Below, piece by piece: positions 19,700-26,947 of a DNA stretch of 64,000 bases (position 1 is its first letter; every line of letters starts with the position of its first letter). This stretch comes from Bacteroidales bacterium (GTDB lineage: Bacteria; Bacteroidota; Bacteroidia; Bacteroidales; P3). The stretch spans positions 1-64,000 of the forward strand of contig JAEEZY010000012.1 in NCBI GenBank assembly GCA_016292015.1, read 5' to 3'. A program made the position numbers and the translations under genes. Under the pieces are notes generated by a model, which had not been told where the DNA came from, did not search any database, and saw nothing but the letters and a program-made list of their open reading frames with translations.

Positions 19700-22600
19700 T
19701 TACTGCCTCACCAGCACTTTGCGAGAAGGCCACTCGCCCACCTTCACCATATATACACCAGCCGATGTGACGGGTATCTCAACCACTGCTTGCTGACCGC
19801 TGTCTGCTGTCTGCTTAATCACCCTTCCCATAACATCATAAACTACAACCGACTGCCTGCCGTCTGCTGCCGTCTGCCCGCTAAAATCTATCACAATCCT
19901 GTTGTCGCGGGTGTATATCTTGATGTTGTCGGCTGTCTCCACATCATTGATGCCCTCCGTTGCGGTGCGGAAGTAGGCAGTGTAGGTGGCGTCTGCCGTT
20001 ACTGTGATGGTGCGGAAGTCATTGGTGTTGCCGTCGTGCCACTGCACAAACTCGTAGCCAGCGAACGGTTCGGCTGTGATGGTTATCATGGCGCCAGCGT
20101 CATATAGGCCGCCGCCTGTCACGGTGCCACGTTCGGGGTTGTTCGACACCACTGTGATGAGGTACTGCTGCGGCTCGCTGCCGCCGGCGGTGAAGTAGGC
20201 GGTATATGTGGCGTTGCCCGTCACCGTGATGGTGCGCTGTGCTTGTGTGCTGCCGTCGCTCCATTGTGTGAAGGTGTAACCACTGAGCGGTGTGGCGGTG
20301 ATGGTTGTTGTTGCGCCCTGGGCGAAGGTCCCGCCACCCGATACCGTACCCATCGAGGTGTTGTCGGAGAGGACGGTGACGGTGAACTGCTGGTTCTGCA
20401 CCGAGGTGGCGATATTCGAGCGTGATGATGCGGTGATAGATTTGGCGCTAGAGGCCACAACCTCTATCTGATAATATACATTGCCTGAAGGGGCGTTGTT
20501 GTCGCTGTAGGTGGTGGCGGCGGAGGATAGTTCGGTAAGCAGGCTCATGCTTGCCGACGAGGTACCGCGGAAGATGCGGTAGCCGCTGTAGTTGAACCCC
20601 ACGTATGGAGTCCACGACAGGTTCCAGGTGGTGCCCTGCCCCTGGCTTATCTGTAGGTGCATGGTGGTGTGCGGAGTGCTGAGGTCGGACTCTGTGCCGT
20701 TGGCTGCGACCTCCGACAGCTTGTAACTGTAGGCTTGTGTGGCTGTGTTCGAGTTGTCGTCAACCCATGAATATTCCGTCGCATTCGTAGCGTTCACAAA
20801 TCCCACTATGGAGTAGCCACCAAGCCCCTCGCGATATATGTTATACCTGACCACCGACACACCCTGACGCGGTTCCCACCGCACCACGTTGTGCCCATTC
20901 TGGTCCACACCCACGCAGGCGATCGAAGGGGCATTGTCCGAAGGCTGTCCCCCGCCGCCGTCGGCCTCGAAGTAGGCTGTATATGTAAAGTTGCCGATAA
21001 CGGTTATGTATCGTGGGTTGGAGGTGTTGTCATCCTGCCAGCGGGTGAAATGGTACCCGCTATTGGCCACCGCAGTCAGAGTGGCCGTGGAACCGGAGGC
21101 ATAGCTGCCGCCGCCGACCACGCTACCCATCGACGCATCTGCCGAAACACCCGTTATTGTATAGTAGGTGGTCGGCTGGCTGCCTGTCGGCACGAAGTAT
21201 GCTATCAGGTCAACATCATTCGAAACGGCAAAGGTATAAGGATTGTCCGTCATCCCGTTGTTCCAGCTGGAGAAGGTATATCCGGAATAGGCCATTGCCG
21301 TGACAGTGCACGGGCTACCGTAGGTGAAAGTGGTTCCCGATGCCTGTACCGAGCCGTGCGCTATGTCGTCAACCGTCACGCTTACAGTGTAAACGTCTAT
21401 GGCGAATGTCGCCGTCAGCGACATATCGCCGGTGATGATCACCCGGCGCGGATTTTCGGTGACGTAGTCGTCCCAGCTCACAAAGTGGTAGCCTGTCGCA
21501 GGCACCGCTGTCACTGTCGTGGTGTCGAGATAGTTGTATGTTCCGCCACCGATGACAGAACCTTGGTTTGCGTTGCCGCTCTGCACCGTCAGGGTATATT
21601 GATTTGGTGCGAAGTAGGCGATGTAGTTTGCATCATCGGTAACTGTGATGGTGCGAGGGTTACTGGTGTTGCCGTCTTGCCATTGTGTGAAGTGGTAGCC
21701 GTAGTTGGGAATGGCTGTTATTGTCGCGGTTGAACTTACAGGATAATCACCCCCACCGGAAACAGTGCCCATTGAAGGGTTGGCTGAAAACACAGAGATA
21801 TTCTTTAGCTCTCCAGCTACGACAAACGGTACCTCGGTTGGGCAGTCGTCATAACCGATTACAATTGGAACCCAGTTTTCTCCGTCAACGCTGCAGACGG
21901 CTTTGGCTGTATATGAACCCACAGTAAGGGGTGCAACCGGAACGTCGGAGAACGGCAGGCTCCTGGTTGAATTGGCGTTGAGGCTGGTCGATCCAAATTG
22001 AGCCAGTATTGCCACCATCTCGTCGTTGTCATCGAATGCAGCGACTCCGAGGTAACCCACAAATGGTCTCATGCTGCGATTCCTGAAAGTGCATGAGCCA
22101 GATATGGTCCCATTAACAGGAACGTATTGTGTTACAGTGAACGTATCGGTTGTCTGTATCCCCGGCATTATACCAGTGACAGCATCCTGATAATAGTTGT
22201 AGCCACCTTCGGTGTATCCAATGCCACCTGATCCTGGATTTAGGGATGTCAACGAGAAATATCCGTCGCCAGAACCGCTCCAGCCCCAATTGAAATGGAA
22301 TTTGTCATTTGCGTCATATCCATCGCACACAAAGCTGTGACCACCAGTACCATCCTGCGTAGCACCGCCATAGATAACTGGTCTGCGGGCATCTAACTCG
22401 GTCTTCAGCTTGTTCTTCCATGCTGTTTCATTTGTGCCGGAGTAATTCCTGTTCAGATATATTGTCGAACTTGCGTAGAAAAAATATGTCTTTAAGGCTG
22501 TTGGAACGCCTGCCTGGGAAGCACCGCTAGCCTGCCAGCTATAATTCATTTCAACGCTTACGCCACAGTGGAACATAAGCAGTGCCACTGCGTTTTTCTG

Positions 22601-23338
22601 GGTAGTGGACCAACTGCTAGCCGAATTCCCGCCACCAACAGGCATCATTGTCCATGCATAGTTGGTGTCGAAACTCGCTGAAATCTGGAGTGTCGGAGCA
22701 TTGGCGGAAAGGCTGCTGCATTGGTAAGTTTTACTACCAGCTCCCTTTATCGGCCAGTTCCAGAATTTCATAACCTGTGCCATTGCGGTTGCAACGCAAC
22801 CCGTAACAGATCTTATGGTTTGGTCACCATATACATCGTAAGGGCATAATTGGTTGTATGGAGTACTCTGATCCCACTGTGTCTCAATAAGTGGCGATAC
22901 TGATTTTGTCCTCCTATTTGCTTTCGGAGTCGCACCGGACATAAGTCGCTGCCAGTCTGCGGCTGTCTCAACGTCAGCCACAACCCCGTTATCGCGTGCA
23001 TATTGTATCTCGTCGCTGTAGTGTGTAATCCAGCCACGGAAGTTTTCGGGCAATTCGGTGGTACTGAGTATGCCGTTGGTGGTGGAGTAGCCGAGTATAG
23101 GTATTGCTACATCGTCTGCAGCGACAATGACGAATCCGTTGTTGTCCATCGTTACGAACACATACATGTTCTGCAGACCCAGTTCGGACGAAATCTCATC
23201 AAATTGCGGATTTTTGTCCGACGAGACGGTATTCCAGAAATTTGTCGCAACAATGCGGGCGTTACTTTGAGAGACGGGTGTTGAATACACCACAAAATCC
23301 AGCACAATACAGGTTAAAAGGAATACTAGTTTTTTCAT
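19700..23338 (-). CDS. Secreted C10-family cysteine peptidase with repeat domains and T9SS sorting domain
   Basis: The chosen ATG at 23338 gives 1212 residues starting with a signal peptide (MKKLVFLLTCIVLDF). A longer frame from 23407 would run into the RNA leader. An N-terminal Spi-type inhibitory prodomain (about 25-120) precedes the streptopain-like catalytic domain with Cys181 (SVTGCVATAMAQVM), His334 (GGHSFVCDGYD) and the FNWGWSG segment. Then come six InlB-type B repeats of about 70 residues (four from residue 511, two more after a fibronectin-type III region) and a C-terminal type IX secretion sorting domain ending VYMVKVGEWPSRKVLVRQ. It is probably a surface-attached or released protease. 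Its leader contains RNA element A. Confidence 0.92.
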   Translation of the reverse strand: MKKLVFLLTCIVLDFVVYSTPVSQSNARIVATNFWNTVSSDKNPQFDEISSELGLQNMYVFVTMDNNGFVIVAADDVAIPILGYSTTNGILSTTELPENFRGWITHYSDEIQYARDNGVVADVETAADWQRLMSGATPKANRRTKSVSPLIETQWDQSTPYNQLCPYDVYGDQTIRSVTGCVATAMAQVMKFWNWPIKGAGSKTYQCSSLSANAPTLQISASFDTNYAWTMMPVGGGNSASSWSTTQKNAVALLMFHCGVSVEMNYSWQASGASQAGVPTALKTYFFYASSTIYLNRNYSGTNETAWKNKLKTELDARRPVIYGGATQDGTGGHSFVCDGYDANDKFHFNWGWSGSGDGYFSLTSLNPGSGGIGYTEGGYNYYQDAVTGIMPGIQTTDTFTVTQYVPVNGTISGSCTFRNRSMRPFVGYLGVAAFDDNDEMVAILAQFGSTSLNANSTRSLPFSDVPVAPLTVGSYTAKAVCSVDGENWVPIVIGYDDCPTEVPFVVAGELKNISVFSANPSMGTVSGGGDYPVSSTATITAIPNYGYHFTQWQDGNTSNPRTITVTDDANYIAYFAPNQYTLTVQSGNANQGSVIGGGTYNYLDTTTVTAVPATGYHFVSWDDYVTENPRRVIITGDMSLTATFAIDVYTVSVTVDDIAHGSVQASGTTFTYGSPCTVTAMAYSGYTFSSWNNGMTDNPYTFAVSNDVDLIAYFVPTGSQPTTYYTITGVSADASMGSVVGGGSYASGSTATLTAVANSGYHFTRWQDDNTSNPRYITVIGNFTYTAYFEADGGGGQPSDNAPSIACVGVDQNGHNVVRWEPRQGVSVVRYNIYREGLGGYSIVGFVNATNATEYSWVDDNSNTATQAYSYKLSEVAANGTESDLSTPHTTMHLQISQGQGTTWNLSWTPYVGFNYSGYRIFRGTSSASMSLLTELSSAATTYSDNNAPSGNVYYQIEVVASSAKSITASSRSNIATSVQNQQFTVTVLSDNTSMGTVSGGGTFAQGATTTITATPLSGYTFTQWSDGSTQAQRTITVTGNATYTAYFTAGGSEPQQYLITVVSNNPERGTVTGGGLYDAGAMITITAEPFAGYEFVQWHDGNTNDFRTITVTADATYTAYFRTATEGINDVETADNIKIYTRDNRIVIDFSGQTAADGRQSVVVYDVMGRVIKQTADSGQQAVVEIPVTSAGVYMVKVGEWPSRKVLVRQ

Positions 23339-23374
23339 TGTTTTATTACATTTTAGAAAAAGGTGTTTATTAAC

Positions 23375-23609
23375 AAAAAAAAGAAAGGCATGAGACTTTG
23401 TGCTCATGTCCGTCTAGTTGTAGGTATCGGCAAACACCTTATCAGGAACGGGGTCTATGGAACATATCTCATGCCTGACGGTATGCAATACACATACACA
23501 TTCAAGCATAAAGCATAAATGCTCCGTCCTCCTGAGTGAATTTTTGCCGATTTCACAACTAAGGACATTTTAGCTATGCTTTTCTCGCATACTTACATTC
23601 TCTCGTAAG
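23375..23609 (-). ncRNA. Structured leader RNA, copy A of a three-copy family
   Basis: The RNA starts about 7 nt after a consensus promoter. It opens with two hairpins (CTTAC/GTAAG at 23605-23609/23592-23596; TATGC/GCATA at 23587-23591/23575-23579). A long rod follows: a 23563-23567/23407-23411, b 23555-23561/23415-23421, c 23543-23551/23426-23434, e 23530-23535/23442-23447. Segment d (23467-23475, GGCATGAGA) pairs perfectly with d' (23387-23395), crossing the rod. A local hairpin CATGAG/CTCATG (23403-23408/23389-23394) competes with d' and is followed by a T-rich run. Only 36 nt and no second promoter separate it from the peptidase gene, so a cis-acting switch is favoured over a free sRNA. 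Confidence 0.8.
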
Positions 23610-23615
23610 CGGTTG

Positions 23616-23647
23616 CAAAGATACGACAAAAAACATTAGATAACAAA
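23616..23647 (-). promoter_or_regulatory. Promoter of RNA element A and the C10 peptidase
   Basis: On the minus strand TATCTTTG (23616-23623) is an exact -7 box, with TTTG (23644-23647) as the -33 element 20 nt upstream. No other promoter-like site lies between the RNA element and the peptidase ATG. Confidence 0.75.
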
Positions 23648-23685
23648 TTATCAACCTCACTTAATCATTACTCGTATCTTTTTAC

Positions 23686-23693
23686 TATCTTTG
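23686..23693 (+). promoter_or_regulatory. -7 box of the flavodiiron protein gene
   Basis: TATCTTTG is an exact match to the Bacteroidetes -7 consensus, about 35 nt before the chosen ATG. A clear -33 TTTG is not seen. It diverges from the promoter of RNA element A, and the two start regions are less than 80 nt apart. Confidence 0.6.
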
Positions 23694-23727
23694 CAATCCT
23701 CGAATTGATAACAAAAACTTGGAAGAC

Positions 23728-24915
23728 ATGAAAAGACAGATTAAAAACAATGTCAGCTGGGTCGGCTATATCGACTGGGAACTGGAGACTTTCCACGGCG
23801 ACGACTACTCGATAATGAACGGCTCAAGCCAGAACGCCTACCTCGTCGAAGAGGGAAAGACGGTACTGATAGACACCATCTGGACTCCGCACAGATTTGA
23901 CTTTGTGGAGAACCTGAAGAAGGAGATAGACTTGAAGAAAATAGACTATGTGATAGCGAACCACGGAGAGTGTGACCACTCTGGAGCGCTGACGGCTCTG
24001 ATGGCCGAGATACCGGAGACGCCTATATACTGCACGGCGCAGGCGGTGAAGAGTCTGGAAGGACAGTATGGTAAGAGAGGGTGGAACTTCCACGTGGTGA
24101 AGACGGGCGACGAGCTGGAGATAGGTAATGGGAAGAAGCTGGTGTTCGTGGAGATGAAGATGCTGCACTGGCCGGACTCGATGGCAACGTATATGACGGG
24201 CGACAACATATTGTTCTCGAACGACGCTTTCGGCCAGCACTACGCAGTCGATGAGCTCTTCAACGACAAGGCGGACCAGTGCTTGCTGTACAAGGAGGCA
24301 ATAAAATACTACACGAACATATTGAATCCGTTCTCGAACCTGGTGGCGAAGAAGATAGAGGAGATAGTGGGGATGGGTTTGCCGATAAATATCATAGCGC
24401 CGTCGCATGGGGCAATTTGGCGCGAGCGGCCGATGCAGATTGTGGAGACCTACGCCAAGTGGGCGGCAGCATACCAAGAGAACCAGATAACGGTGGCATA
24501 CGACACGATGTGGGAAGGGACGACGCAGATAGCGCATGCGATAGCGGAAGAGATAAGGAGGCAAAGCCCGGAGACGGTGGTGAAGGTGTTCAACGTGGCT
24601 AAGGCCGACAAGAACGAAGTGATGACCGAGGTGTTCAAGTCTAAGGCGATAGTGGTAGGTTCGCCGACGGTGAGCAACAGCATACTGTCGAGTGTGGCAG
24701 GGTGGATTGAGTTCTTGAAGCAGCTGAAGTTCAAGAACAAAAAGGCGGCAGCTTTCGGATGCTACGGCTGGAGCGGCGAGTCGGTGAAGATATTGCAGGA
24801 GAAGTTGAAAGATGCGGGATTCGAGGTGGTTGAGGAGAACATTAGAGCATTCTGGAAACCGACAGAAGAAGACATGGCCAAGATACCCGCACTGGTAAAA
24901 TCACTGATAGCATAA
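23728..24915 (+). CDS. Flavodiiron protein (FprA-type A flavoprotein)
   Basis: Such proteins reduce oxygen or nitric oxide in anaerobes, using a diiron centre and an FMN domain. The ATG at 23728 gives 395 residues; a TTG at 23719 would add three. The N-terminal metallo-beta-lactamase-like domain has the diiron ligands in NHGECDHSG and further ligands in SNDAFGQH and APSHGAIWR. The flavodoxin domain (from about residue 250) opens ITVAYDTMWEGTTQIAHAIA and has GCYGWSGESVK. Length and motifs are standard. The electron donor, probably a rubredoxin, is not encoded next to it. It fits a strict anaerobe coping with oxygen exposure. Confidence 0.94.
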   Translation: MKRQIKNNVSWVGYIDWELETFHGDDYSIMNGSSQNAYLVEEGKTVLIDTIWTPHRFDFVENLKKEIDLKKIDYVIANHGECDHSGALTALMAEIPETPIYCTAQAVKSLEGQYGKRGWNFHVVKTGDELEIGNGKKLVFVEMKMLHWPDSMATYMTGDNILFSNDAFGQHYAVDELFNDKADQCLLYKEAIKYYTNILNPFSNLVAKKIEEIVGMGLPINIIAPSHGAIWRERPMQIVETYAKWAAAYQENQITVAYDTMWEGTTQIAHAIAEEIRRQSPETVVKVFNVAKADKNEVMTEVFKSKAIVVGSPTVSNSILSSVAGWIEFLKQLKFKNKKAAAFGCYGWSGESVKILQEKLKDAGFEVVEENIRAFWKPTEEDMAKIPALVKSLIA

Positions 24916-24923
24916 ATATTCAA

Positions 24924-25877
24924 ATGAAAGGGACCGTGAAACACTTTTTATTGTTACTACTAGCACTATGGTTTGTGTTGCCATTGTCTGCCCAAAGTCT
25001 GAAAAAGAAAAACGAGATGCGCGACTCACTAATCAACGCGCTCACGGAGACTGTAAGTCAGATGCAAGCCAAACTGGCGGAAGACGAATCTACATTCAGG
25101 TCGGAGATAGAGACGATGCAGCATGAGATAGACGATATGCGCATCCAACAGGAAAAGCATGAGAAGATAATCGGGCAGCTGCAGTCGAAAATACACACAC
25201 TGGAAAAGGACCTGGAGGCATTGAAGAAGGGCGAGTTGGACGAGTATATAGTGAAACCAGTCACCACAGAGGATACAATTGTGTATCTGGTGCAGCAATA
25301 CTACAATGCGAAGCGCTGGACAGACCAGTTGCAATATGTGCTTGACAGTGCGCGGGTAGAGCCGCTTATGAGAAGATACTATAGCGGAGGATATTCGCCA
25401 GAGAAGATAAAGAAGTCGATGATTTCGGTGGATGACGAAGAGGTGCAGATGGGTCGTGTCACACGAGTAGATGCCGATATGTACACGGTCTATATGAAGC
25501 GGACCGAGGAAGGGTTTAAAATAGACTGGCAAGCCACCACGGGAACCGACGAGTACTCGTTTGAAGCATTCCGAGCCGAGAAAAGCACGGTGACAAGGCA
25601 GTTCAGAGTTACCGCGCGGCTGGGCAGCGAGTTCGCCAGCGACTACGGTTTGACCACTGCCAAGTATTACAATGTTCGCATAGGAGAGTCGGCTTTTGTG
25701 CTGAAGAACTCCGAGGCCGGCCGTCAGCTCTACGAGGTGGTCAAGGACGGCTACGCCCACGACGTGATACTTCAGGTGCGCTACGAGAAGAAGAGTATCA
25801 AGAGTGGCTACACCCGTATGTTCCCCATCATTGTGGGCTTCGTCAAAGAGGGCTGGAGTCTTGAGGACGGACAGTAA
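24924..25877 (+). CDS. Secreted coiled-coil protein, unknown function
   Basis: This 317-residue protein starts 9 nt after the flavodiiron gene, so the two are probably cotranscribed. It has a signal peptide (KHFLLLLLALWFVLPLSAQ), then a long heptad-rich coiled coil (about residues 30-110). A C-terminal globular region of about 200 residues contains VYLVQQYYNAKRWTDQLQYV and several aromatic-rich strands. The layout resembles periplasmic scaffold or adaptor proteins. I do not recognise a named family, and the link to oxygen defence is only positional. Confidence 0.65.
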   Translation: MKGTVKHFLLLLLALWFVLPLSAQSLKKKNEMRDSLINALTETVSQMQAKLAEDESTFRSEIETMQHEIDDMRIQQEKHEKIIGQLQSKIHTLEKDLEALKKGELDEYIVKPVTTEDTIVYLVQQYYNAKRWTDQLQYVLDSARVEPLMRRYYSGGYSPEKIKKSMISVDDEEVQMGRVTRVDADMYTVYMKRTEEGFKIDWQATTGTDEYSFEAFRAEKSTVTRQFRVTARLGSEFASDYGLTTAKYYNVRIGESAFVLKNSEAGRQLYEVVKDGYAHDVILQVRYEKKSIKSGYTRMFPIIVGFVKEGWSLEDGQ

Positions 25878-25917
25878 ATGACGTTTGAAAATATAATTTA
25901 AAACTAATTCTAAAACC

Positions 25918-26865
25918 ATGACTTACGCAATTGGAATCGACATCGGTGGCACCAACACCGACATGGGACTTGTGCGAGAGGACGGTAAAATCATCGCCCG
26001 AGCTAACATCCCAACAAACGCCTACACCGAGCTGCAGCCTTACATCAAAGACATCATGGGCAGCATTGCCAAACTGATGAAGGACAACGGCATCAATGTC
26101 ATAGAAGGCATCGGCATCGGCGCACCCAACGGCAACTTCTATACGGGATGTGTAGATAACGCCCCCAACCTTACCATCAAAGGGGTTTTGAACTTCGAGG
26201 AGGAGATTCACAAATATATGCAGGTGCCAGTGGTGCTGAGCAACGACGCCAACGCCGCCGCTTACGGCGAGTTGATATATGGCGGAGCCAAAGGCTTGCA
26301 GCACTTCATCATGTTCACGCTCGGAACGGGAGTGGGCAGCGGAGTTGTGGTGGACGGGAAGTTGGTGCATGGCTCCACGGGTGCTGCCGGCGAGCTGGGC
26401 CATGCCATCCTTATACCTGAAGGACGTCAGTGTAGCTGCGGACGCAAGGGATGCTTGGAGACCTACACCTCGGCGAGGGGTATAGTGCAGACCTTCTGCG
26501 AGCTGCGCAAGGAGACCCCTGGCTACAGCGGAGAGCTGAAAGATGTGGCCGACAAGGACATCACCTCCAAGATGATAGGCGATGCCGCCAACAGGGGCGA
26601 CGCCGTAGCGCTGAAGACCTACGAGAAGACGGGCTATTGGTTGGGCATAGCGGTGGCCAACTCAGTGACCTTCTCCGCGCCCGAGGCCATCTTCCTGATG
26701 GGCGGCCCCACCAAGGTAGGCGAACCATTGCTGAAGCCGCTGCGCGAGTCGTTCAAAAAACACTTGCTCAACATCTATGAGGGCAGCTGCGACATCCGTA
26801 TGTCTGAACTCAACGCCAACGAAGTGGCGATACTGGGAGCTGCAGCGTTGATAAAGATGAAGTGA
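25918..26865 (+). CDS. ROK-family sugar kinase (glucokinase-like)
   Basis: ROK kinases phosphorylate glucose or related hexoses with ATP. The 315-residue protein has the N-terminal phosphate loop IGIDIGGTNTDMG, the catalytic aspartate in LSNDANAAAYGE, the second phosphate-binding segment TLGTGVGSGVVVDG and the ROK zinc motif CSCGRKGCLE. It has no N-terminal helix-turn-helix, so it is a kinase rather than a repressor. It lies upstream of a GH92 mannosidase, and the pair may feed released hexoses into glycolysis. Exact sugar specificity cannot be fixed from sequence. Confidence 0.9.
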   Translation: MTYAIGIDIGGTNTDMGLVREDGKIIARANIPTNAYTELQPYIKDIMGSIAKLMKDNGINVIEGIGIGAPNGNFYTGCVDNAPNLTIKGVLNFEEEIHKYMQVPVVLSNDANAAAYGELIYGGAKGLQHFIMFTLGTGVGSGVVVDGKLVHGSTGAAGELGHAILIPEGRQCSCGRKGCLETYTSARGIVQTFCELRKETPGYSGELKDVADKDITSKMIGDAANRGDAVALKTYEKTGYWLGIAVANSVTFSAPEAIFLMGGPTKVGEPLLKPLRESFKKHLLNIYEGSCDIRMSELNANEVAILGAAALIKMK

Positions 26866-26947
26866 CCGGTAATCAGTGACTAATTAGTTGATAAATGGTG
26901 AAGTGTGGATCGACAAATGGGAGGATGAGAGCATAAATGTTATGATT

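Noticed and set aside
23375..23609. RNA element A as a cobalamin, TPP, lysine or cyclic-di-GMP riboswitch
   Set aside because: No B12 box (GCCACTG), thi box or other known aptamer core was found in any of the three copies.
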